64,000 nucleotides of DNA, from the NCBI GenBank assembly GCA_963680875.1, contig OY804589.1, positions 23,331,462 to 23,395,461 on the forward strand, read 5' to 3'. Made by a program: the position numbers and the translations under genes. Shown in pieces: positions 1-13,500 of this stretch (its first letter is position 1; each line of letters starts with the position of its first letter). Source of the DNA: Bathymodiolus brooksi (lineage: Eukaryota > Mollusca > Bivalvia > Mytilida > Modiolidae). The notes under the pieces were generated by a model, which saw nothing but the letters and a program-made list of their open reading frames with translations, had not been told where the DNA came from and did not search any database.

Positions 1-108
1 ACTTACTAAGCTGGGTGTGAACCCACGCCGTATTGGTGATAGGCTTGAATGAGTTGTTAGGTAATCCCACTACCTAACTCATTGAGCCATCCGAACCCTC
101 AAAATAAC
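1..108 (-). repeat. tRNA-like SINE head fragment
   Basis: On the minus strand this shows an A-box-like GGCTCAATGAGTTAGGTAG and a B-box-like GGGTTCACACCC about 50 bases downstream. That is the layout of a tRNA-derived SINE promoter, different from the main SINE family here. It is not a usable tRNA gene. Confidence 0.4.
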
Positions 109-493
109 TGATGAGAAAACTGCCTTTTTACACAATCTTTTAGCTAACATATCTGCTAGCCATCCAAAATAAACCTGAGTCTGTATCGCCATGCATTGAT
201 ATCTGCTTTCCCTTTGTACTCGACCAACATAAAATGTTTAGTGATTTTTTTGTGCTAACTAATGATCACTGAATCTACAGTTTGCAGATAGACATGTTGC
301 TCCACTATGACGTCTATTTGACAACTAGTTTTTGCCCTTACTCATTAACGATGTATGTTATGCTTAGCAGAGAAGCAAGAAATATATATTTTATAGTCTT
401 TGGATTAACCAAGCCTGGGATAATAATCTTCCTTATTGGAGACAAACACACACACACTATTACTTTGACAAAGGGATAGAAAATAGTAATTTA

Positions 494-748
494 CAGTACA
501 GTCAGAGACATACCATGATAAATCACTGTGATAGACGTATCACCCATCTTAGTGATACTGATATATCTTTTGTTCTATTTAACATATCTTCAAAATTTCT
601 TTCATATTTAGAATGTTACTCGCTATCACCCAAAATGCACAAGAAAGTAAGTAAATAGACTAAACAGAGCAAAAAATATATCAGTATCACCAAGATGAGC
701 GATACATCTATCACAGTGATTTCTCACGCTATGTCTCCGACTGTACTG
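494..748. mobile_element. Tc1/mariner-like foldback MITE, copy 1
   Basis: The ends are inverted copies of CAGTACAGTCAGAGACAT, flanked on both sides by TA, the classic mariner target. Most of the 255 bases fold back on themselves. A second copy is at 16028-16271. No transposase is encoded. Confidence 0.75.
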
Positions 749-756
749 TACCTTAG

Positions 757-1258
757 TCAATATTGGCTACTCTGTTGAGGCCCTTTGGTTTTCTTGCTCC
801 CAAAGATTGAAAAATTATTTGGCTTTCAAATCTGAGCATAAGTCAAAAAAAAATATGTGTGTTTACTGTCACATGTCAAAAAAATCTTGGGTCGGTGGGT
901 CGACATTAATTTTTATTTTACCGGAAATAGTCGTTCCCGGTTCCTGAATCCGATATTTCATTTTCGAAATTCTCGGTAAGCCGTCATTTGCTTTGAAGCT
1001 GTTTTACGAGAGTTACGCAGTTTTTCTACCTTCTTTGCTCTCAATTTCGACAAAAAGCTAGCGGTTGAATAAATAAAACATTGCTGCTGATTAAACAACA
1101 CAAATGGTTATCCGAATTCTGTGTAAAAATTGATAGGGTCGCTAGCAAAAATTAGGTCGGTCGGGTGACCGTAAACACACATATTTTTTTTTTGGCCATA
1201 CCTGATGAAGGTTATTCCAGGAACGCGTCGTGCGTACTAAATTTGATATCTACGTTTT
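757..1258 (+). repeat. Retroelement tail (family E) split by a MITE
   Basis: The two halves 757-840 and 1198-1258 match the contiguous family E tail at 49925-50035 and 53720-53895 (CCCAAAGA ... GATGAAGGTTATTCCAG). The intervening 357 bases are the PIF/Harbinger-like MITE. Confidence 0.65.
841..1197. mobile_element. PIF/Harbinger-like MITE, copy 1
   Basis: Ends match the family terminal repeat GGCCAAAAAAAAATATG with small changes, and the 3-base duplication ATA flanks both sides. The interior is shared with 11068-11426 and 17897-18244 (TAGTCGTTCCCGGTTCCTGA and AAAAGCTAGCGGTTGAATAA). Non-autonomous. Confidence 0.8.
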
Positions 1259-1382
1259 TGTTACAATTGTTCTTACAAAAATATTGCCATCAAAACCACC
1301 AAACAAATATCATAAATTGCAAAGACTCCTGATTTCCAAAATAATGCAGTTTTCAATGCAAAGAAGTTTATAAATAGCAAAC

Positions 1383-1592
1383 CTGCAATCCTGTTGTGGT
1401 TGCCATCCAGGTGATCTCCCCTTTCATCTTCTGACTGACTTTCCAGTTGTTGTTGTTGTTGGAAGGTGATTGGTTTCTCCAAATTGAAGCAAGCAGGCAT
1501 TGGGACAACAAGAAAGTCATCCTCACTGTCATTATAAATGTCATAGGAACTGTCACTCGAGCTATCATCATCATCATCATCATCAACGTTAT
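1383..1592 (-). CDS. NBR1: NBR1 exon 16 (codons 843-912, Asp/Gln tracts and candidate LIR)
   Basis: Contains seven consecutive GAT codons (Asp846-852), a Ser-rich stretch, SEDDFLVV (a good F-x-x-V LC3-interacting motif after acidic residues) and five CAA codons. Ends RIAG in phase 1 before GTTTGC. The next exon, expected to carry the UBA domain, is not visible in 1-1382. Confidence 0.87.
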
Positions 1593-4500
1593 CTGAAGAA
1601 AAAGAAAATAAATAAGAATTTTAATATTTTTTTTTTGTGGAAAAGATGATTAATTAAGACCATCCTTTTGCACAGTAGAGTTTTACAGACCAGAAAGTTC
1701 AAATTTTAGATATTGGCAACTTTTCGCTCCTTTTGATAATCAGAATTTATCTCCCAAAGATTTTTAATTTGGCGAAAAACAAGAACACTGGATAAACAAA
1801 TCAAAGCACTGAAAGTACTGAGAGCCGGGCTAACCTTTCAATCTCAATGTGAAAGCCTTGAAATAAAAAAAATGGGTGTTGGAAATAAGATTTAGGCTTT
1901 GACAACAGGAGACAGCTGTATAGCTGTTCAACTAGTCCTTTAGCAGCCATGTTTGTGATGAATCAACACCAAAGCAAAAACACTAAGAAAACATATATGG
2001 CAAGTTTCAATAAATTGTCAAGATGTAAATGCTATTCACTATAGGCTACTGTTTGTAGCCATGTTGAATTTACCTCCAAACATACAATAATCTTACTGCA
2101 TTCAACAAACATATATTATCTTCATATTTCCATGTCATGGCAGTTTAGACAAATCATTACATTTAAATATTAACCATGTTTGATGTTTCAGATCTGATTG
2201 ATAAGGTTATAATACATAAATATAAGAGATTAAATGCAACTTAATGTTTTCACTTAAGAATGGTAAAGCTGTGAAAATATAAGTTTGCAAGTCAACATTT
2301 TTTTTGACCCAACATTGATTATTTACACAAAAATACTTAGCAGTTCATATAATAACAGATATCAATTGAAAATAGCACCAAAGCAGTAAATTAAGAATGA
2401 TTAATAATAACCAAACTTATAATACAATTATCGACACCATAGGTCAGACTTTTCCAGTTGGAATATCTTAATTATTATCTTTTGCCATTAGCTATTTGAA
2501 ACTCTTGAATAATGATCTTATTCCGAAATAATGGGAAAAGGAAACAACTGTAGCAATAAGTAAACCTATTACATATTATACACATGTAAATAGCACACAA
2601 GTGTGTAAAAGTTATCTAAAAATGTCAAAGGTATGATTCACATAAATGCATAGATACCGGTAAATTCAGTTCCCCGGTATATCAAAGAGACAAGGGTTAA
2701 GGTTATGGGTGTTAAATGTCACTTTCGACAATATTTCAGTTATATCGTGGATGTCTGATTTATTACTGGAGGAAACCGGAGTACCCGAAGAAAACATCAA
2801 ACCTGCAGCAAGTCACAGACAAACTTTATCACATAATGTTGTATCGAGTACACTTCACCCGAGTGGCATGTAGGTAAAAGGTGGCAATGGAGCAGCTGCA
2901 GGATTATCAAGAGATTTTATTACCACAAGTAAAAAGATGACATAATGGTATAATAATGTTTCACGGAAAGTATTCACTAATCTTATTTCTATGATTATGG
3001 TGTTTAATGCCACTTTCAAACAATATTTCAGCTATACCTGCTATGATATATAAAATAAAAAAATTCATAATAGATTTTACAATCTATCCACGAAAAAACA
3101 TTATAAACAACAATAAGAATGTTAAACTGGCTATTTCTGATATGAAAATGTTACTATTCTATTACTTTTTCACTTGATAAAATGTCTGGTTAATATTCAA
3201 TGGAGTTTTACCATGTGACAGTAGATATTATGACAACATCATATGTATTGAACATCAAATTATCTGATAAATTCAATACAAAGTTTTTTTCAAGATTAAC
3301 AATTTTTACAAATTGATACAAAGGACTTACTATCACTCTTCATTTTAAACATGATCACACAGACTAATTCATACTTTTAGTTTGTATCATTTAATGTAAT
3401 CTAACATGTCTTATTAGAAACTAGGAAGACATTTTCTTCACATTCTGATTTGTATTTGTATGTAGACTGTAATAGGGGTGTGTGGTTTCAGATATTCTAA
3501 ATATGACATGGTCAAATATTGCCTGTGGATCAGAATATGAATTGTTGCCTGATTATGGTAAATAATTGATATTAGATATTGCAATATTTGGTTGATTTCT
3601 TTATTTTTCTTTACAAAGGTATAATAATTACCCAAAGCTCAAGTCGACTTGTAATTTTGAATAATCGTCCTATATGCGTATGGCACCTGCATATTTTTGC
3701 CACATGTCTTTTATGAAATGTTGATATTGTGTTTACTGAAATCTATCGTATTCATGAATATATATATATTTATATCCTTAAATGGGATAAATATTTATTG
3801 TTCTTAAATCAGCCCTTCGCTCCAACATCTTAGATTGCAAGTGAAGTGACGACGTGAACAAAACAATAGATATCTACGCTTCGCATCTGAGAATTTTACA
3901 GCTGAAAGTTCCAGTCTCAATAGATTTAGAATCATAGAAACTCATTTGTATGTTAATTTATTGTGGTCAGTTGTCATATTTATTCGCTATGTATTGCGAA
4001 TTCAATACACATTAATGAGAACTATTTTTCAATGCGCAGTAATAAATGAGTGGCACGTGAACCACACGTCACACAGATAACAGCATGAGTTACCGTTCTT
4101 GAGGGTGATCGTACCAATAGCCTGTGCTAACTCTGTTAGCCACGGCTAATACAAATTATTATTTCTTATATATTTCAACCTCACATAAAAAAAAGTCATC
4201 TCATATCTTAAAAAGGGGGCAGTCGTGGCCGTGATCATATGGTAGTTGGATATACAACTACCTATGCAATCAGTGCCTATCACCACTGATGTTGTGAGTT
4301 CGAATCCCACTCAGGTGAGGTGTACTTGATACAACATTATGTGATAAAGATTGTTGGTGACTTGTGGCAGGTCAGTGGTTTTCTTCGGGTACTCCATTTT
4401 CCTCCATCAATAAAACGGACCACCACGATATAACTGAAATATTGTTGAAAGTGGCGTTAAACACCATAATTCTCTCTCTCTCAAAATCATCATACCAGCA

Positions 4501-7500
4501 GGTCTGTTCTGTAGACTCCTCAAATACTCATGATCCTGTGCTTCCTCCTCATTTGCAGACTCATCCTGAGTCATATTAACGACCTCAACACTGCTGCAGC
4601 GTGACAATACCTGTCTCTCTTCTACATCAACCTCTTCTTCTTTTCTTTCATTCAGAGTTTCTAAAAATAAAAACCCAATTATGGATCTTTAAAATTAAAA
4701 TAGTGAAAACAGATTTAAAACTAATGATTATTCATCATAAGAGAAAAGTTTGATATAAACAAATTATGGGGCCTTCCCTCGACTCCATGTTATTGCAGCT
4801 ACCCAAGAATTCTGTGGAACTAAGATTTCTGACTATAAGGTGTAATTAATCGAACCAATTGTGATAAAAGCTTGTAAGTGACCCATGAAAGGTCAGTTGT
4901 TTTCTTCTCATATAGAATTGCATTGGTGGTCTGATTCTTGGCACGTTATTCGCTAACTACCAATTTTCATGGTTTTCGTTCATACCATATCATCAAACCA
5001 CAAAAATAAGTGAATTACGAATGCTCCTGTAACAAGAAATGCTATGCATGCTATAAGAAAGTATTAAAACCATGAATTCAAATGTCAACAAACACCTCAC
5101 TATATGTTTATCCACGAAAATTGATACTAACAAAAATAAATGAAACTACTTACATAATACTTTATCAAACATACCAGACAAGACCTGAGATATTGCTGAA
5201 AGTGGCGTTAAACACCATAACCCTAACCAATTTTAAACACCAACCTTCTGCATTTTCAAAATTTTCTTCTTGGCTAGGCTCTACCATTTCAAAGGCAATC
5301 AGATCAGGTCCTCTGATGTGCAAAAATCCGTTTCTGTCACTGAAATCTGACTCATCGCCACTTTTGCCGACAGATTCATACTTCTCAACCATCTGTTCCT
5401 CTGTCTGTTTTACATCACTAGAGGTATTAACCTCTTCCTCTATTTCAGCTTTAGCCTCCTCCTTGTCCTCCTCTTCTGTATTTCTCGTCACTGTTTCTTC
5501 CTGATTTTCGAAACTGCATCTGTCCATTTTTTCACACACATATTCCACCATTTTATCAGCAATTTCAGCAACGCTGTCTGCTACGACTATTTTTATATTT
5601 TCCTCACCATGCGTTTCTCCCTCTTTATCCGTGGTTTGCAGTGGCTCACGTGTCTTTAGAATTGTCTGACGTGGTTCTAGGAGAAAATCTTCATTGTGTG
5701 AAATTTTAACTTCCTGTTCTGGTAATTGTTCATAATCACCTTTAAAATGCTAAAAAAAATAAACAATGTTGTTAATTATGCTGCAATTTTTTTTTATTAT
5801 CCAGTTATTTTTTAGGATTGGCACGTTACCTACTTACATGTTGAAAGTACTTGCAGGACCGTATCATTTTATTAAGAAGAGGGGATATATTGGTCCATAG
5901 AACTAGTTTAACCCTGCCACTTTTTATTGAAGTGCCTGTACCAAGCCAGGAAAGCGATTTTGCTTCTTTCTACAAATTTATTGAAGTGCCTGTACCAAGC
6001 CAGGAAAGCGATTTTGCTTCTTTCTACAAATTTTCAATTGGATATTGGAAATGTTTCCAGTGGTTTTTTTGGGGTTTTTTTTCCATATGAATTAAGACAA
6101 AAAATCAACTTAAATAAATAAACCAGTTTAACCCTGACACATCTTTGCCTGTCCCAAACCAGGATCTGGATTTTCATTGTGATATGTCCTGATATTTTAT
6201 TTGTGCATGTGTTCAGAGGTTTGAGGTGAGAAGTGGTTGTTCGTTTGGTTAATAGTGGTAGAATTGTTGACCATGTCTTTTTATAATCCAATTGAATGAC
6301 TTTTAGAAGCCAAAATATAATTATTCTTGTAAATATTAGTATCCTAGTGTTTAATGGTAAAAAAAAAAAAAAAAAAAATGTTTCCCCTTTTCAATTTCTT
6401 TTTTCCATATTTAACACTTTAAAGTGCTTTAATATTACTAATAATCCATTCAAACACTCAGATCTAAAATATCTAAAAAGACTATTTAAATTTTAGGATT
6501 TTTTTTAATTTGTACATTCTGATATTTTCATGTACATGAAAACTAATGTACAATGCACATTTTCGATTGGTTCTTATTACATGGTGATGCCTCCAATCAA
6601 ATACATAGTTTACCTCGCTAAACAAGTGGATATAGAAAGTTCAATTGGGTTAGGGTTATGGTGTTTAACACCACTTTCAACAATATTTCAGCTATAACGT
6701 GGCGGTCAGATTTATTGGTGGAGGAAACCGGAGTACCCAGAGAAAACCACCAACCTGTAGCAAGTCACTGACAAACTTTATCACATAATGTTGTATTGAG
6801 TACACCTCGCCATGAACAGGGTTCAAACTCACAACTTTATTGGCGATAGGCACTGATTGCACAGGTAGTTATAAATCCAACTACCATACAATCACAACCA
6901 GGACAGCCCCTGTGACAAGTAGATCCTCAACGTCTTAAGGTTAATGCAAAAATAAACAATTCTTTTTATATCTGCAATACAGACAAGTTAAGTCTGATTA
7001 ACCTTTAACCTTAAGTAAATTACCTGTTGTTCAGGGTGCTGTGATGACACAAGTTTAAAGGTTTCATTTTTCTTAGGCTCCAAAACTTCCTTTGGCTCAA
7101 CAATGATCTCACACCAAACTCCATGACCGAAGGTATGGTCATGATCAAACATCTTCCAATTACTCAGGTAACGTCCTGAAATATACAATGTAGTATGGTC
7201 ATATTAATAAGTTCAATATTGTAGGGGTCGTCGTGGTAGTGATTGTATGGTAGTTTGATTTACAACTACCTGTGCAATCAGAGAAAAAAGAAGGGCATAA
7301 CTTTCATCTCTATCATATGGAGATCAAGTTAAGCTATGACATGGGTTATGGGTGTATAATGCCACTTTCACCAATATTTCATTGTGGGGGTAAGGAGAGT
7401 TCCTGGTGAAACCATAATCCTAAATTTTTTGAAATGCTAGAGAAATATTTACAGTACCTAACATGCCGACACATACATTTGCAGTCTTTGCCTTATTTTT

Positions 7501-10500
7501 CCCCCCTACTTGACCGAAAGCCAAATTTAGAAAAAAATTATATTTATTCAAACAAATTCTTTCATAATTTTCACTTGTCCGAATCCAGTTTTACTTGTAC
7601 CAGGCTTCAGACAAGTGGGTTAGCACGAAGACTGAATTTGTGAATCTATAATGTCATATGATTGTGAACATAACTGCCCCTATCATCGTAATGTAAAAAA
7701 TTGACCCAAAAATTACACTTTTGTCTTCACGAACACTGTATTTGGTACAAGTTAATTGTCTATATGAAATTAGAAATATAGTGAAACCTGTCTTATGTGA
7801 ACTTCCAAGGGAACATTGAAATAGAGTCACATAAGACAGGTGGTCACTAAATACAGGTTTAATTAATATGAAATGTACTGTGAAGGAAAATTAAAATTAA
7901 GGTCACATAATACAAGTTATTGCTTAATAGAGGTGGTCACTAAAGTAGATTTGATTGTACATGTTTCATACAGTACCTGGCTTTTGCGGTGCGACAAGTT
8001 CTACAGTTATCTCCCCTTCACATCCAGGTTTAAGACGTGGTACTGTAACTTCTTTTTTTGGTGTTGGTATACAATCATCTACTACTCTTAACTGAAAAAA
8101 AACCCGATAAGATTAAGAAATGTGAAATCTGCAGAGTATACATATTCCTGGATCGGTACAGGTACTTCAATAAAAAGTAGCAGGGTTAAACTAAATTTAT
8201 TGCCGCAATAGGCATGTATAATTTCGGAATTGTTTATGACCATAACAGATTGACTTCGATTGGTTTTTTTTGGGGTTAAATTAAAGGTGTTCTTTATTCA
8301 GGAATGAGGTAACAACCTTTGCTGAATCTGTATATATATGACTTTTAACTGGAAAAAAACCGATAAGTTTAGGAAATGTGAAATCTACATAGTGTATATG
8401 TATGTCAACGATAACTCATTACACATTGAAAATAAATGTGATACCAAAAGACTTAGTAATGATCAGCCTATGTTATAGATTAACACGACGGGTGTCACTA
8501 GTGGAGCCGGAACTGCTTATCCTTCCGGTAGCACCTGAGTTTACCCCTAGTTTTTAGTGGGGTTTGTGTTACTCCATCTTCAGTTTTATATGTATGTTTT
8601 GTAGATCGTTGTTTGTCCTTTTCTACTTTTTCTTTTGACCATCACGTGTTGTCTGTTTTTTTTTTTTTGATATACGGATTCTGATAACTCTTTTGGTATC
8701 TTCAAATTCTTCTTATAATCGAGGGGCTTAGTAGTAATCAGCCTAAGTTATTAATTAATAATGTAATAATAATTGAAGATACAAAGCAGGGGCGGATCCA
8801 GGGGGGATGGGGGGGCGCACCCCCTAAAATTGGAAAAAATATGATTTTTTGGTGTAAAATCGTGATTTTTCACACGAAATACCCCAACAATTTTCGTGCC
8901 TCCCTCTGCTCGGCGCAATTTTTTTAAGTGCACCCCCCCTAACTTGATATCATGGATCCGCCCCTGCAAAGTACTGTGATCCCTCTCTTATATGACCCAG
9001 TGATTCAGCTAGCCACTGGTCTCAGGACATTTGTCCACCTGTTTTTAGAATTGTCCTGAAGAACTTTATAAAAATTAGTTTAATTATTAAAGAATGTCCT
9101 AAGGAAATTTTGATAAAACTGGCAATTGTCCTCAAGATTTCTGAAGTCTAGCTAGTTATACTAGTTTCACGGGCCCAGTTAGTGTGAATAATTCCGAAAT
9201 TGTTCATGACCATAACAGATTGACTTGATATTTTTCTGTGGTTAAATTAAATTTGTTCAATATCTATAAATGTGGTAACAACCTTTGTTGAATCTGTCCA
9301 TTTTACAGTTCCAGCATTTCGTATCCTCCATGTTTTCATTAGTCTGGTTTCCGGTTGTACTCTGGTCCCATCAGGTATTGTGACATCATACAGGAAGTCG
9401 GCAGCCATCAATGATTTACTGAAATTAATTATGATACAGTCAAATGGTATTAAACAATGATAAACGGTCACCATGGGAACAAAGAAAAATTATCATAAAA
9501 CAATTGACCACTTATTTAAGATCATTCGATCCAGATTATCAGTTCCTGTCCGTAATAATTTGTGTATTACTTTTATTGGACAATAATTAATTGGAAAACA
9601 TGGCGATTGCATTGTACTGGTAACCATTTACACTTAATTAGGTAATTATTCAATAATTTCATGGCTTAATTGGTATAATCAATTATCAAAAATTCATGAT
9701 CATGGATTAATTAGTAGATGGTGTATTGAGAACACCTTGAAAATTCATGATCATGGATTAATTAGTAGATGGTGTATCCAGAACACCTTGAAAATTCATG
9801 ATCATGGATTAATTAGTAGATGGTGTATCCAGAACACCTTGAAAATTCATGATCATGGATTAATTAGTAGATGGTGTATCCAGAACACCTTGAAAATTCA
9901 TGATCATGGATTAATTAGTAGATGGTGTATCCAGAACACCTTGAAAATTCATGATCATGGATTAATTAGTAGATGGTGTATCCAGAACACTTTGAAAATT
10001 CATGATCATGGATTAATTAGTAGATGGTGTATCCAGAACACCTTGAAAATTCATGATCATGGATTAATTAGTAGATGGTGTATCCAGAACACCTTGAAAA
10101 TTCATGATCATGGATTAATTAGTAGATGGTGTATCCAGAACACCTTGAAAATTCATGATCATGGATTAATTAGTAGATGGTGTATCCAGAACACCTTGAA
10201 AATTCATGATCATGGATTAATTAGTAGATGGTGTATCCAGAACACCTTGAAAATTCATGATCATGGATTAATTAGTAGATGGTGTATCCAGAACACCTTG
10301 AAAATTCATGATCATGGATTAATTAGTAGATGGTGTATCCAGAACACCTTGAAAATTCATGATCATGGATTAATTAGTAGATGGTGTATCCAGAACACCT
10401 TGAAAATTCATGATCATGGATTAATTAATAGATGGTGTATCCAGAACACCTTGAAAATTCATGATCATGGATTAATTAGTAGATGGTGTATCCAGAACAC

Positions 10501-13500
10501 CTTGAATTTTTTTTATCATGGATTACTTAAAGAATAGTATGAAAAGTGACTGCTAAATACTGGTAAATTGATATAATATAAACTTTTCCTATAGATTTAT
10601 AAAGACTACATACACGGCCATGTGTTTGACTTGTGTAGTAAAATCCATATGAGTTCTAGAAGACTCTAACCACTGCTGTAATCTTTCTTCCTTCTTTTTC
10701 TGTTTTTTCACCATTTTTTCTTCTTTCTTCTTCAATTTATCTTTCTTGTGTGACAACTGGGATCTCAATCTTAACAAACAAACAAAAAATGGTTGTAACA
10801 CAATTGAATGAAATGATATCATATTGTTGGTAAAAAAATTACTTTTGATTGTTGCTAAAAAAAAAATTCCTTTTGGACCCATGAAATATACAAGCCAAAC
10901 AAACAGATGGAGCCTGGTTAGTCGAGAGGCTAAGGTCATTGACCTCAGACCATCCGACTACCACAATTGAAGTGGGTTCGCGTTCCGATACACACTTTAA
11001 AGGTATGATGTCGAGGGATTTCACCACTAAGTTCATTATAATTGTCCAGGATTTCCTTCCCCACTAAGGCCAAAAAAAAAATATGTGTGTTTACTGTCAC
11101 ATGTCAAAAAAATCTAGGGTCGGTCGGTCGGCATTAATGTCAAAAAAATCTAGGGTCGGTCGGTCGGCATTAAATTTTTTTTTTTAAACTATCGGCAAAA
11201 CCAGAAATAGTCGTTCCCGGTTCCTGAATCCGATATTTCATTTTCGAAATTTCCGGTAAGCCGTCGTTTGTTTTGAAGCTGTTTTATGAGAGTTACACAG
11301 TTTTTCTACCTTCTTTGCTCTCAATTTCGACAAAAAGCTAGCGGTTGAATAAATAAAACATTGCTGCTGATTAAACAACAAAAATGGTTATCCGAATTCT
11401 GTGTTAAAAATATATTTTTTTTTGCCTAAATTTGGCATTAACGATATAGCAGAAAAATGATAAAACTGATGGTAAACTTGAGTAATCTATTAATTAACCC
11501 GAGACTTTATAACTGAATCATCTCACTTAAAGACAAATTTGAAGATATCAAAAGGGGTAATCAGAAGCTGTAAATCAAAGAAGGGCAGACAATACAATGG
11601 TCAAAAGAAAAAGTACAAACAACGATCTACAAAACAGAGTTACCAATCCTACTAAAAACCTGGGGTGCACATAACTATCTCAATTTAATGATTTCAATAA
11701 TCGTACAGTACAGAAAGAGACATACCATGATTGATCACTCCGAGAGACATAATTTTTAATCCTTTAGACATATCATCACGGACATAAACCAACTGTGATA
11801 GACCTAAAAAGGGCCATAAAACAAGGTGGTGGGGATTAAATTTTATGGTTCTCGGTCACCTGTGCGCCGATTGATGCTTTACCGCCAATTAAGAGATTAG
11901 CGTTACCTGTTCTACCTGTTGACCTTTAATATCGTAAGCCGTTATTATTGCTACTGAAGGATGGATTTTTGACAATTAATGATTTATACGTAACGGAGAA
12001 GATCTCGTAAGTTTATAACTTGTGTCTGATCCATTGTTTGTATTTGTTTGACAATAAAATATGCTTAAAGTAAAGTAACAAGAAATTATTATTCCACTCA
12101 ATTTGAAATATTTACCAATCACAAAAATACAATCATATTAACTTACTTTTCCACTTTATTTTTCAGCATTTCTTCTGGATTATCAAACAAGGGTACCCTA
12201 GTTTCACCAAACTCGGTTGTTCTATAGATTATCTGTTTAAGTAATGGTGTTTTGTTACGTAGACGAACAGGTCGTCGTATTTTCAGGAACACATGGCTTG
12301 GGTCATGAACTCCGTGGATGGCCTCACATTCTTCACACAGATCATAATCAGGACAGTTGCTGAAATGAGTGAAGTAGAAAGTATCTACATAACCCTGTAT
12401 TTGGGAAATACATATATAGAATAACGGCAATATTGAAGGTTGAGACAGACATTATCGCTAATATCTCAGAGAGTCCAATAGGGCAACTGGAAAATTTCTG
12501 ATAATGTCTATCGAGGCCTTCAGAACTGACATTAATGTTTTTATCAGTGACATAATGTGTTTTTTTACGTCAGATTGATCGATAAACTTGCACATGCGAG
12601 TTAGGAACTGACCTAATACATTTGTGGATCAAGGTCTGTTCAATGATCCAGACTTTATCAGTGGCACACATAAAAGGGAAAATGTCCAATTTGCAGATAA
12701 AATTCTATACATCATATAAAATCAGAATTAAAAAAAAAAAGATTCCTAGATGCAGCATTTATTGATGGAAAAAAATAGTACTGCAGACTAGGATTTTTTT
12801 CATACTCATTTAAGTTATGACCAATTTTGAAAACCCTACTATGACTGTGAAATACAGAACAGTAATAAAAGTGCTATTCCTTTACTTTAAATTGTGTAAA
12901 ATTTGGAGTCTCTCGTGTTAAATAGTAAGTTACAATCAAACACACCACAATCTGACTTTACTGGAAAGTTTAGAATTCTTATTATGAATCAACATAGAAC
13001 AAACTGATAAAAAAAAAAAATCACTGTTTTATGATTTTACTTACCAACACTTATATCTGACTCCTACGATTGCTCTCTCACAGAAATCACACGTCACACG
13101 ATCATGGTAGTAAATTGCTAATAAAGAGGAATAAAAAATACATGTTAATATGTACAATTACAAGAAATGAAATTTTAGCTAAAAAAAACCCACATAAATT
13201 GTGAAATTTGTGTCTTGATCATGTTTCATCAATAATATAGTTAGGGTTGGTAGGGATACCTGAAACACACATATTTTTCTTTTTGGCCTTATATATCGTA
13301 TCAACTTTGCTATGAATTGGAGGTACAAAAGTGACAAATGAATAATTATGTAATAATGACTCCATTCCAAAATCTATGTATATTCACATTATTTTCTACA
13401 CCAATTCATCAACTTTTTCCCTGGCAATTAATGTTGGAATTTATCTTATTTAAATACTTACGATGCGATGAAGCAGTTACTGCTGTTTCTTTTATTTCCT

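Noticed and set aside
5082..5504. Plus-strand 140-codon open frame
   Set aside because: Shadow of NBR1 exon 14 plus a SINE tail; the minus strand carries the conserved phase.
9737..10537. A 266-codon open frame of repeated [17 protein letters not shown]
   Set aside because: It is the 51-bp array read in one frame; 51 is divisible by 3 and the unit has no stop. It lies antisense in an NBR1 intron with no coding context.
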